Shown here in pieces: positions 19,752 to 27,502 of a DNA stretch of 64,000 nucleotides. Position 1 is the first letter of the stretch. Every line of letters starts with the position of its first letter. The stretch is from contig CAVZWL010000007.1 in NCBI GenBank assembly GCA_963778945.1, positions 124,001-188,000 of the forward strand, given 5' to 3'. Below the pieces are notes generated by a model. That model had not been told where the DNA came from and did not search any database. It worked only from the letters and a program-made list of their open reading frames with translations. A program made the translations under genes and the position numbers. The stretch is from Fen-1254 sp963778945. Its GTDB lineage: Bacteria; Bacteroidota; Ignavibacteria; UBA10030.

Positions 19752-20879
19752 TTATTGCGGCGGTTTTTCCATCAGCTCGATGAACCGGGCGAATAAATAG
19801 TCGCTGTCGTGGGGGCCCGGGGAAGCTTCGGGATGATATTGTACGCTGAAAACCGGAAGCGATTTGTGACGGATGCCTTCGTTTGTCTGGTCGTTCAAGT
19901 TTATATGCGTCACTTCAACGGCAGCCGTGTCGAGCGAATCGGGATCGACGGCAAAGCCGTGATTTTGCGATGTAATTTCGATAGTTTCAGTCAAAAGATT
20001 TTTGACCGGATGATTCGCACCGCGATGGCCGAATTTTAATTTGTAAGTCTTAGCGCCGAGAGCAAGTGCGAGCAATTGATGTCCGAGACAAATTCCGAAG
20101 ATCGGTTTTTTCCCAAGCAGACTTTTAATGTTCTCGATACCGTATGTAACTGCCGCAGGGTCGCCGGGCCCGTTGGAAAGAAAAATTCCATCCGGATGCA
20201 TCTCCAAAAGTTTCTCCGCCGGGTAGCTTGCCGGCAGGACCGTAAGATCGCATCCGTATGCGGTCAGCCGGCGCAATATATTGTGCTTAACGCCGTAATC
20301 ATAGACGGCAACCTTCCACTGCTTTTTGCCCGGAGTTTTCTGTGTTTTCAATGCGAACGGAGTTTTATCGATGCTGTTCCATTTGTAAACTTCTTTTGTT
20401 GTTACCTGCTTTGCCAGATCCCATCCGGTCATTTCGGGGGACTTCCGAACTTTTGCGAGCAGCGTCTCGTCATCAAGTGATGACGTAGAAATGATGCCGC
20501 GCATCGCACCGGAAGAACGCAGAATTTTTGTCAGCATCCGTGTATCGATGCCTTCGATGCCGATGATGGAATTCTTTTTAAGCCAGTCACCGAGACTTTC
20601 GACAGAGCGAAAATTGCTCGGGAATGCGCTGTATTCCTTGACAACGAATCCGGCAACCTGCGGCTTTACGGATTCCATGTCGTCCGGATTAACGCCGTAA
20701 TTGCCGATGAGCGGATAGGTCATCGTTACGATTTGTCCTGCATACGATGGGTCTGTAAGAATTTCCTGATATCCGGTCATGCTGGTATTAAAAACCACCT
20801 CGCCGGTCGTTTCGCCTTGGGCGCCGAACGATGTTCCTATAAAGACCGTGCCGTTTTCGAGTATAAGCTTCGCTTCCAT
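19752..20879 (-). CDS. carA: Carbamoyl-phosphate synthase small subunit (glutaminase) CarA
   Basis: Class I glutamine amidotransferase subunit that feeds ammonia to CarB for pyrimidine and arginine synthesis. 375 residues. The N-terminal CPSase_sm domain begins AKLILENGTVFIGTSFGA and has TSMTGYQEILTDPSY; the GATase domain has SNGPGDP, the nucleophile in FGICLGHQLLALA, HRGANHPV, and the His-Glu pair in SVQYHPEASPGPHD. ATG 20879 gives the family start (MEAKLILENG). carB is not in the window. clpP lies downstream on the same strand, 191 nt away. Confidence 0.97.
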   Translation of the reverse strand: MEAKLILENGTVFIGTSFGAQGETTGEVVFNTSMTGYQEILTDPSYAGQIVTMTYPLIGNYGVNPDDMESVKPQVAGFVVKEYSAFPSNFRSVESLGDWLKKNSIIGIEGIDTRMLTKILRSSGAMRGIISTSSLDDETLLAKVRKSPEMTGWDLAKQVTTKEVYKWNSIDKTPFALKTQKTPGKKQWKVAVYDYGVKHNILRRLTAYGCDLTVLPASYPAEKLLEMHPDGIFLSNGPGDPAAVTYGIENIKSLLGKKPIFGICLGHQLLALALGAKTYKLKFGHRGANHPVKNLLTETIEITSQNHGFAVDPDSLDTAAVEVTHINLNDQTNEGIRHKSLPVFSVQYHPEASPGPHDSDYLFARFIELMEKPPQ

Positions 20880-20929
20880 ATTAGAACATAAGATAAAAAG
20901 AAATGCGCGGCGATGCAATGGAGGGTAAA

Positions 20930-21063
20930 AAAATGTGCAGAAGTGTTGCGGTCCAGCGTTCAATATTAATTGGTTATTCAGCTGTTTAGCTATTCAATTC
21001 TTCGGTTATACAGTTTTCTTTTTACCATTCACCATTCACCATTTATCATTCACCGTTTACTGT
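20930..21063. repeat. Heptanucleotide-period repeats upstream of cysE
   Basis: Around 21023-21060 the units TTACCAT, TCACCAT, TCACCAT, TTATCAT, TCACCGT, TTACTGT run in a 7-base period. A second flavour (GTGTTGCGGTCCAGCGTTCAAT region, 20940-20968) resembles the reverse complement of units found near 24190-24220. Confidence 0.7.
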
Positions 21064-21097
21064 AAAAATAGATGGGCTCTATCTGACATTCTTTAAC

Positions 21098-21126
21098 TTG
21101 ACATTTGCCGCCGGATATGGTAGATT
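21098..21126 (+). promoter_or_regulatory. Candidate sigma-70-type promoter for cysE-cysK
   Basis: TTGACA at 21098-21103, a 17-base spacer and TAGATT at 21121-21126. It would give a leader of roughly 180 nt before the cysE ATG; that leader contains GC-rich segments but no riboswitch class I recognise. Confidence 0.5.
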
Positions 21127-21313
21127 TTACTATGATTTTTGAGTCAAAATATTGCGATTCTTTCCCTTCCCGGGCAGAAGGAATGAGGACGCGCTGCTGT
21201 TGTACGGCTGCGTGTTGACGCTCAGCGTTCCGGCACATCCCCCGCTTTTATTTTTTTTGTTAAATCCTGCAACATTGCAGCATGAACTATTGTTATAGAG
21301 AGAGAATGAAAAC

Positions 21314-22192
21314 ATGAACAATCCAATGGAACATAAATTAATCAACCTGAAACCGATCCTCGATAGTTTTTCGCAGGAATTGAGGAAACAGCATGATCAT
21401 CCCCTTGTCGACATCGAATTAAAGCATCAGACACAGCTCTTTGTTGAGAATCTTCTCGGTATCCTTTTTCCGCATTTCCGAAAAGAGGGTTATTCGACGA
21501 CTGAAGAAATTGCATCGCGTCTCATTCTTCTGGAGCGAGATCTGAAGCAGCTCCTCTCCCCGCTCGTCCATGATGCGAACGCGAATATCGAAGAAATTGC
21601 AAATCGGTTTATTGCGGTTTTGCCGGATATCTATAAAAAACTCTGGCTGGATGGAGATGCAATTACGAGCGGCGACCCGGCAGCGGAAAGCGTGGATGAG
21701 GTCATTCTGGCATATCCCGGATTTTTGGCGATAGCCATTTACCGCTTTGCACATGAATTCTATTCGATGCATGTGCCTATTTTTCCCCGGCTCCTTACCG
21801 AATATGCGCATGAGAAAACCGGAATAGACATTCATCCGGGAGCACAGATCGGCCTTTCGTTTGCTATCGATCACGGAACGGGAATCGTTATCGGCGAGTC
21901 GACCATCATCGGCGAGAATGTAAAAATTTATCAGGGCGTAACGCTCGGAGCATTAAGTGTCGCAAAAGATATGGCAAAGTCCAAACGGCATCCGACTATA
22001 GAAGACAACGTCGTCATCTACGCGCAGTCCGTTATTCTCGGCGGGGAAACGGTCGTCGGCCACCACAGCGTTATCGGCGGCAACGTGTGGCTCACACATT
22101 CCGTTGCACCGTATTCTATTGTCTATCAGGAACAAAAAACGATTGTACAAAACAGGGACGAGCGGGACGGAATAATCAATTTCTTCATTTAA
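21314..22192 (+). CDS. cysE: Serine O-acetyltransferase (CysE/EpsC type)
   Basis: Makes O-acetylserine for cysteine synthesis. 292 residues. An N-terminal all-helical region (to about 165) precedes a left-handed beta-helix of hexapeptide repeats: GIDIHPGAQIG, FAIDHGTGIVIGESTIIG, VKIYQGVTLGALS, HPTIEDNVVIYAQSVILGG, HSVIGGNVWLTHS. The DHG and HP residues are the catalytic/CoA signature. The C-terminus ends in NFFI; plant and bacterial SATs often end in Ile, used to dock on cysteine synthase. cysK follows after 20 nt. Confidence 0.94.
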   Translation: MNNPMEHKLINLKPILDSFSQELRKQHDHPLVDIELKHQTQLFVENLLGILFPHFRKEGYSTTEEIASRLILLERDLKQLLSPLVHDANANIEEIANRFIAVLPDIYKKLWLDGDAITSGDPAAESVDEVILAYPGFLAIAIYRFAHEFYSMHVPIFPRLLTEYAHEKTGIDIHPGAQIGLSFAIDHGTGIVIGESTIIGENVKIYQGVTLGALSVAKDMAKSKRHPTIEDNVVIYAQSVILGGETVVGHHSVIGGNVWLTHSVAPYSIVYQEQKTIVQNRDERDGIINFFI

Positions 22193-22212
22193 CAACAATA
22201 AAGGGCGATTGT

Positions 22213-23124
22213 ATGAAAGCATCGAATATATTGGGAACCATCGGCAATACTCCGCACGTCCGTATACAAAGATTGTTTGGCGGTACGGAAGTATGGATAA
22301 AACTGGAACGGGCAAATCCCGGTGGAAGCATCAAAGATCGTATTGGCCTATCCATGATTGAAGATGCGGAACGGCGAGGAATTCTAACAAGGGAGAGCGT
22401 TATCATCGAACCGACATCCGGCAATACGGGCATCGGCCTGGCAATAGCAGCCGCAGTCAAAGGGTACAAATTAATTATCGTCATGCCGGAATCGATGTCC
22501 CTTGAACGCCGAAGGCTGCTGAAAGCATACGGTGCAGAATTGGAATTGACCCCGCGCGAAAAGGGTATGAAAGGCGCAATCGAACGGGCGCAGGAACTTG
22601 CGTCTCAAACGCCGCATGCATGGATTCCACAGCAGTTTGAGAACGAAGCGAATATTGAAATTCACCGCACAACGACTGCCCAGGAGATACTTCGCGATTT
22701 TCCCGAAGGATTCGATATGCTCATTACAGGTGTCGGTACCGGCGGGCATATTACCGGCTGTGCGGAAATTCTGAAAAAGAGGTTCCCAAAATTGAAAGTT
22801 TTTGCCGTAGAACCTGCCGCTTCTCCCGTGATCAGCGGAGGCAAGCCCGGACCTCATCCGCTGCAGGGACTGGGTGCAGGGTTTATTCCTAAAAATCTTC
22901 ATACCGATCTTCTCGACGGGGCGGTTCAAATTACAAAAGAAGAGGCGTTCGAATATACTCTCCGCTGCGCCCGCGAAGAAGGCATTTTGGTCGGAATTTC
23001 CAGCGGCGCCGCGCTTGCAGCGGTTGCCAGGAAAATCCCGGAATTGCCGAAAGCAGGACGAATTCTTACATTCTGCTATGATACCGGCGAACGTTACTTG
23101 TCGGTCGAGGGCCTGTTTCCATAA
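22213..23124 (+). CDS. cysK: Cysteine synthase (O-acetylserine sulfhydrylase)
   Basis: PLP enzyme that converts O-acetylserine and sulfide to cysteine. 303 residues. The PLP lysine is in NPGGSIKDRIG, the substrate loop in EPTSGNTGIG, the phosphate cup in GVGTGGHITG, and the PLP N1-contacting Ser in VGISSGAALAA. ATG 22213 is followed by KASNILGTIGNTPHVRIQRL, the family start. Forms an operon with cysE; the two enzymes usually form the cysteine synthase complex. CysM-like specificity cannot be excluded. Confidence 0.93.
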   Translation: MKASNILGTIGNTPHVRIQRLFGGTEVWIKLERANPGGSIKDRIGLSMIEDAERRGILTRESVIIEPTSGNTGIGLAIAAAVKGYKLIIVMPESMSLERRRLLKAYGAELELTPREKGMKGAIERAQELASQTPHAWIPQQFENEANIEIHRTTTAQEILRDFPEGFDMLITGVGTGGHITGCAEILKKRFPKLKVFAVEPAASPVISGGKPGPHPLQGLGAGFIPKNLHTDLLDGAVQITKEEAFEYTLRCAREEGILVGISSGAALAAVARKIPELPKAGRILTFCYDTGERYLSVEGLFP

Positions 23125-23154
23125 AAGAAACGATTTAAATCTGTTTCTATTTTG

Positions 23155-23216
23155 AAAAGACTTCTCATTGTCTTATTTTGTGTTGTTCACAAGAGGGCAA
23201 AGAGAGGTCTTTTTTA
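23155..23216 (+). terminator. Rho-independent terminator after cysK
   Basis: AAAAGACTTCTC at 23155-23166 pairs (one G-T wobble) with GAGAGGTCTTTT at 23202-23213, followed by more T residues. The loop is long (about 35 nt). The next gene starts 26 nt later. Confidence 0.55.
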
Positions 23217-23241
23217 TTTACAATCACATTCGGAGGCATTC

Positions 23242-24078
23242 ATGAATCTCAACGGGAAAAATGCTGTCGTTACGGGCGGAGCAATGGGAATCGGTCTTGC
23301 TACATGCAAACGGCTCTTGCAGGAAGGTGCTGCCGTTACAGTGTGGGATCTAAATCTGACGGCGCTCAAAAAAGCAAAAGAGGAATTGTCCGCACTCGGC
23401 AAGGTGTTTGTTCACCCGTGCGATGTTACCGATAAAGTAAAAATCGGGAAACTCGTAAAGACCGCCCATAAAGAAATGGGATGCATTGATATCCTGATAA
23501 ACAATGCCGGTTATGTCTCCGGGGGAGACTTTTTGGAACGACCGCTGAAGGATTGGGAAAAAACTATCGATGTCAATTTAAGCGCACTCCTGTTTACCAT
23601 GTACGAAATATTACCGGAAATGTATGAACGAGACTGCGGTTTTATCGTCAATATTTCTTCCGCGGCCGGAACAATAGGTGTTCCGAATCTAGCGGTGTAT
23701 TGCGCAACGAAATGGGGAGTCTGGGGATTGACCGAGTCGATGCGCTTCGAAGCTGTGGGTCGCGGCAAGAAGGGAGTAAAATTTGCTTCGATCCATCCCG
23801 GATATATTGCCACGGGAATGTTCGAGGGTGCGAAACTCGGCATACCTGGAAGATGGATTGTCCCGACTGTAAAAAATCACGATGTTATTGCCAAAGCTAT
23901 CGTCGAGTCTGCACTGAAGAAAGAAAAATACTCTCCCAAGAGGCCGCGAACAATCAATATGAATCTCCGCTGGCGCGCCCTTATGCCCGACTCGTGGTTT
24001 CAAAAATTTTTAATCGTCATGGGAGTCACTGGCAGCATGAAAACATGGGAAGGAAGAAAAGCGGCGAGTGGTAAATAG
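23242..24078 (+). CDS. Short-chain dehydrogenase/reductase
   Basis: Classical SDR of 278 residues. Cofactor loop TGGAMGIG near the start, with Asp in VWDLN at the end of beta-2, suggesting NAD preference; NNAG at about residue 86, catalytic Ser in VNISSAAG, Tyr-x3-Lys in YCATKWG. A conserved C-terminal amphipathic part (WRALMPDSWFQKFLIVMGV) suggests membrane contact. A CGGAGG site precedes ATG 23242. The last codons and stop lie inside a heptanucleotide repeat. The following aldehyde dehydrogenase could share its substrate; the substrate is unknown. Confidence 0.88.
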   Translation: MNLNGKNAVVTGGAMGIGLATCKRLLQEGAAVTVWDLNLTALKKAKEELSALGKVFVHPCDVTDKVKIGKLVKTAHKEMGCIDILINNAGYVSGGDFLERPLKDWEKTIDVNLSALLFTMYEILPEMYERDCGFIVNISSAAGTIGVPNLAVYCATKWGVWGLTESMRFEAVGRGKKGVKFASIHPGYIATGMFEGAKLGIPGRWIVPTVKNHDVIAKAIVESALKKEKYSPKRPRTINMNLRWRALMPDSWFQKFLIVMGVTGSMKTWEGRKAASGK

Positions 24079-24222
24079 TAAATGGTGAATGGTAAATGGT
24101 GAATGGTAAATGGTAAACTGCAAACGGTAAATTGAAAACAGCAAACAGTAAACTGCAAATTGTAACCGGATAACAAACGAACCAAAGAACGTTGAACTGA
24201 AGCACTGCAACACGTTGAACAG
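24070..24222. repeat. Long heptanucleotide-period repeat between SDR and aldehyde dehydrogenase genes
   Basis: The clearest copy: consecutive 7-mers GGTAAAT, AGTAAAT, GGTGAAT, GGTAAAT, GGTGAAT, GGTAAAT, GGTAAAC, TGCAAAC, GGTAAAT, TGAAAAC, AGCAAAC, AGTAAAC, TGCAAAT. It then passes to another flavour, CGTTGAA/CTGAAGC/ACTGCAA/CACGTTG. It contains the SDR stop codon at its left end and runs up to the start region of the next gene. Confidence 0.85.
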
Positions 24223-24231
24223 GTGAATAAG

Positions 24232-25791
24232 ATGGCAAAGCAAAAATTTACAATTTCTACGAATCCCGCAACGGGAGAAGTGATCGGCAAAACGCCGGAA
24301 CAAACAGTCGATGAACTTGAGCACGCTGTCGTTCGTGCAAAAATTGCTCAAGCGATATGGGCATCCTTAAGCTTTAAAGAACGTAAGAAACAGTTACTGA
24401 AAATCCGGGATTATATCGTCTTGCATGCAGACCGCATCGCGGAGATCATTGCGAAAGATACCGGTAAAACAAAAATGGACGCACTCAGCACAGAGGTTCT
24501 GGCCGTGCCGATGGCGTTGACCTATTATGCATCGCATGCGGAAAAAATATTGAAGAGAAAAAAACTTCGCGGCGGCAGTATTCTAACGATCAATAAGCGT
24601 TCGTACGTGGATCGGGTGCCGGTCGGCGTCGTGGGAATCATCAGTCCCTGGAATTATCCCTTTGCCATTCCGTTTCATGAAATTGCAATGGCGCTCATTG
24701 CCGGAAACGGCATCGTGCTTAAAGTTTCGTCGCATACTCTGGAAGTCGGTAAAATGATCGAGGAATGTGTAGCATCGGCGGATCTTCCTTCAGGATTATT
24801 TTCGTTCATGAATCTTCCTGGAAAAATTGCAGGCGATGCATTTTTAGAATCGGGCATCAATAAATTATTCTTTACCGGATCGGTTGCAGTCGGCAAAATG
24901 CTCATGGCAAAAGCGGCGGTACGGCTTGTTCCGGTTTCATTGGAATTAGGCGGCAATGATGCCATGATCGTATGCACGGACGCAAATCTTCACCGGGCGG
25001 CGAGCGGCGCGCTCTGGGCAGGAATGTCCAATGCAGGGCAATCATGCGCGGGAGTGGAACGTATTTTTGTGGAAGAAAAAGTATACGACAATTTCGTTTC
25101 CATTCTCAAAAACAAACTGGACGATCTGAAATACGGCAGCGACGCCGATGCCGACATCGGATCAATGACCACAAAGGAACAATACATGAAAGTTCATGCA
25201 TTGATCGGCGATGCAGTCCGCAAGGGAGCGGCGGCTTATCCGGCGGTTCCAAAGAAGACAAAAGGAAAAGGACTTTTCATACAGCCCACAATTCTGGAAA
25301 ACGTAAACGACGATATGAGGGTTATGACAGAGGAAATATTCGGTCCGGTTCTTGCTGTACAGAAAGTCGGCAGTATCGATGAAGCGATAGCGCGTACGAA
25401 TGCGTCAAAGCTTGGATTGACAGCTTCGGTCTGGACACGCAGCCGGAGAAAAGGACATGCCGTTGCCGGACGGTTGGAAGCGGGCTCAGTTATGATAAAC
25501 GATCATCTGATGAGCCACGGGCTCGCGGAAACTCCATGGGGAGGGTGGAAAGAATCGGGAATCGGCAGAACACATTCCTATATCGGACTTGAAGAGATGA
25601 CGCAGACCAGATGTGTGGTGGACGATATACTCCCCGGTGTGCAGAAGAACATGTGGTGGCACCCGCATTCGAAAAAAGTCTATGACGGATTAATGGGCGC
25701 ATTGATCTTTCTGTACAAAAAGAAATTAAGCGATAAAATAAAAGCAAGTTTTAAATTGGTTGGAGTATTCGCGAGAACCTTCCAGAAATGA
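24232..25791 (+). CDS. NAD(P)-dependent aldehyde dehydrogenase
   Basis: ALDH superfamily enzyme, 519 residues. Oxyanion Asn in ISPWNYPFAIP, cofactor loop FTGSVAVGK, general base Glu in SLELGGNDAMIV, nucleophile Cys in NAGQSCAGVERIF and the EEIFGPVL motif are all intact. The C-terminus extends about 40 residues beyond the core with a hydrophobic stretch (DGLMGALIFLYKKK), as in membrane-associated fatty or long-chain ALDHs. ATG 24232 is chosen; GTG 24223 is three codons upstream and also possible. The substrate is unknown, but pairing with an SDR suggests alcohol-aldehyde-acid conversion. Confidence 0.9.
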   Translation: MAKQKFTISTNPATGEVIGKTPEQTVDELEHAVVRAKIAQAIWASLSFKERKKQLLKIRDYIVLHADRIAEIIAKDTGKTKMDALSTEVLAVPMALTYYASHAEKILKRKKLRGGSILTINKRSYVDRVPVGVVGIISPWNYPFAIPFHEIAMALIAGNGIVLKVSSHTLEVGKMIEECVASADLPSGLFSFMNLPGKIAGDAFLESGINKLFFTGSVAVGKMLMAKAAVRLVPVSLELGGNDAMIVCTDANLHRAASGALWAGMSNAGQSCAGVERIFVEEKVYDNFVSILKNKLDDLKYGSDADADIGSMTTKEQYMKVHALIGDAVRKGAAAYPAVPKKTKGKGLFIQPTILENVNDDMRVMTEEIFGPVLAVQKVGSIDEAIARTNASKLGLTASVWTRSRRKGHAVAGRLEAGSVMINDHLMSHGLAETPWGGWKESGIGRTHSYIGLEEMTQTRCVVDDILPGVQKNMWWHPHSKKVYDGLMGALIFLYKKKLSDKIKASFKLVGVFARTFQK

Positions 25792-25805
25792 CGGGAGAAT
25801 GCATC

Positions 25806-25835
25806 AAAAAAGGAGGCCTTTGAGCCTCCTTTTTT
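25806..25835. terminator. Bidirectional Rho-independent terminator
   Basis: A 12-bp perfect stem (25806-25817 with 25824-25835: AAAAAAGGAGGC/GCCTCCTTTTTT) and a 6-nt loop between the convergent aldehyde dehydrogenase and beta-barrel genes. A-run and U-run on the two sides let it act in both directions. Confidence 0.9.
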
Positions 25836-25855
25836 GTGTTTCTTTCCGATAACCG

Positions 25856-26458
25856 TTAGAACGCAAGTCCGAGATAGACTGCAAAGACGCGGTTATACAT
25901 ATTTGAGGAATTTAATTTATCCGTCGAAGTAAGTCCGTAATCATATCGGGCATCGAGTGAAAGATCGACTGCAACCAATGGGATTTTTACGCCGGCGCCT
26001 ATGACAGCGCCAAAATCTGTACTCGTGACTTGATCTTTAATGTCGACTTCATTTCCAGCGGTCGGTACTGCTTTTGCACTGACTAAAAAACCCACCGAAG
26101 GGCCGATAAAGATAAAGGGCTTTATGACTGGAGTCGGAAGATAATATTTTACGAGAATCGGAATGTCGATATACGACAATTTATCGGTGTATGATGGAAG
26201 AAGCGGTGTTGCGCCTGCTACAGCTCCTTTAACGCTGTACAGGACTTCCGGCTGGATTGCAAGAGGGAGCAGCGGAAAACTGATTTCGGCAAAAACGCCC
26301 GCCGCAAATTGTGTCGTTCCTGAAAAACCCGATGCATCGCTTCCGCCGACTGTGGCGAAATTCAAACCGCCGGTAATGCCCGTGCTGACGCCGATTTGAC
26401 CGAATGCGGTCAAACTTGTCAGCACGAGAATGAAACCAAGACAGATACTCCTTTTCAT
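25856..26458 (-). CDS. Small outer-membrane beta-barrel protein (PorT/OMP_b-brl type)
   Basis: 200 residues from ATG 26458: MKRSICLGFILVLTSLTAFG is a signal peptide. The mature protein has alternating beta strands with GGLNF, IQPEVLYSVKG, YIDIPILVKYYL and ends in VYLGLAF, with the terminal Phe typical of beta-barrels folded by the Bam machinery. The pattern 'Y-I-x-I-P-x-L-x-K-Y' is typical for the Bacteroidota outer-membrane beta-barrel domain. Role unknown. Confidence 0.85.
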   Translation of the reverse strand: MKRSICLGFILVLTSLTAFGQIGVSTGITGGLNFATVGGSDASGFSGTTQFAAGVFAEISFPLLPLAIQPEVLYSVKGAVAGATPLLPSYTDKLSYIDIPILVKYYLPTPVIKPFIFIGPSVGFLVSAKAVPTAGNEVDIKDQVTSTDFGAVIGAGVKIPLVAVDLSLDARYDYGLTSTDKLNSSNMYNRVFAVYLGLAF

Positions 26459-26624
26459 AATATCATCCTTCCCATGTATGGTTATTGGATTTTTTTTTAA
26501 AGGGTGGTGGAGCATATCTACGGGTGGCGAAATAAAAGTATAAGAAAAAAGAATAACCAATCAAGCCGGGGAAAGGAAAAAGAAAGAGAGGCTTTTCTTT
26601 GAGTTTCTTCGCTGCAATAATTTA

Positions 26625-26979
26625 GTAACTACCTGCGTATTTTGAAAAAATGCTTTTTTGCTCAGTTTTAAATCCCCCTTTATCCTCCTTTGCAAAGGGG
26701 GATGCGATTTTTGCGGGGGATTTTAATCCTTAAATTAAACGCTGAGTAGTTACATAATTTAATTATTTAAATCCCCCTGTAAAAGGAGAAATAAGTATCA
26801 TGTTTCCGCATGATTCATTTTTACGTTTCCAACTCTCCTTTGCAAAGGCGCCAGTCGGAGACATAAAAATTTTAACATGGAGGACATGCTAAAACTAAGA
26901 TAAATTATGTGATACTAATTTTAGCGGGATTTAAAACTGAGCAAAAAAACATTTATTCCAAAATATACTAAACAGTTAC
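26625..26979. mobile_element. Composite MITE-like element, two inverted copies
   Basis: The left end (GTAACTACCTGCGTATTTTG from 26625) and the right end (reverse complement of GTAACTGTTTAGTATATTTTG, ending 26979) are about 55-bp inverted repeats, both containing GCTCAGTTTTAAATCCC. An internal end ACGCTGAGTAGTTAC occurs at 26739-26753. The right half, read on the minus strand, matches the interior of the element at 41304-41512 (GGCGCCTTTGCAAAG, TTGGAAACGTAAAAATG, CATGATACTTATTT). No coding capacity. It sits just upstream of the groE promoter. Confidence 0.75.
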
Positions 26980-27083
26980 ATACTTCTTCCTCTCTCTTTA
27001 ATATGTTAAACATGCCATAATGGCCGACATACGGCTAATATGGCGTATAAACCATTAATTCTGTCCGCTATTTTCATTTCTTC

Positions 27084-27112
27084 TTGACATGCTTGTCTTC
27101 TCTTGCTATATT
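27084..27112 (+). promoter_or_regulatory. groESL promoter
   Basis: TTGACA at 27084-27089, 17-base spacer, TATATT at 27107-27112. The -10 box overlaps the first bases of the CIRCE operator, so HrcA binding would block polymerase. Confidence 0.85.
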
Positions 27113-27137
27113 AGCACTCGTTCATGAAGAGTGCTAA
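27111..27137. promoter_or_regulatory. CIRCE operator (HrcA binding site)
   Basis: Perfect consensus: TTAGCACTC at 27111-27119, 9-base spacer, GAGTGCTAA at 27129-27137. It predicts heat-shock control of groES-groEL by an HrcA repressor encoded elsewhere. Confidence 0.97.
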
Positions 27138-27191
27138 GACAATTTTGAATTACACTTCAACATCCAATAACATTACAATGGAGGAATTATC

Positions 27192-27482
27192 ATGGCTCTA
27201 AAACCATTGGCGGATCGTATTATCGTCCGTCCGTCGAAAGCGGATGAGGTGACCAAAGGCGGCATCATCGTTCCCGATACTGCAAAAGAAAAACCCGTAT
27301 GGGGCGAAGTCATTGCAGCGGGCCCGGGTCGAATCTCTGATGAAGGAAAACTTATTGCGCCGCAAATTAAAGTAGGCGATAAGGTATTATACGGAAAGTA
27401 CTCCGGCACGGAAGTCACGGTCGACAGCGAAGAGCTCTTGATTATGCGCGAGAGCGACGTGTTTGCAATCATGTCTAAGTAA
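27192..27482 (+). CDS. groES: Co-chaperonin GroES
   Basis: 96 residues, the lid of the GroEL chamber. Begins ALKPLADRIIVRPSKADEVT; mobile loop with KGGIIVPDTAKEKP; ends SDVFAIMSK. A GGAGG site lies 7 nt before ATG 27192. Upstream CIRCE and strong promoter; groEL follows after 20 nt. Confidence 0.98.
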   Translation: MALKPLADRIIVRPSKADEVTKGGIIVPDTAKEKPVWGEVIAAGPGRISDEGKLIAPQIKVGDKVLYGKYSGTEVTVDSEELLIMRESDVFAIMSK

Positions 27483-27502
27483 CGAAAAAAAGGAGAAAGT
27501 CT

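Noticed and set aside
24010..24351. Minus-strand open frame with periodic FTVC/FTIH peptide
   Set aside because: The periodic peptide is the translation of the heptanucleotide repeat, not a gene.
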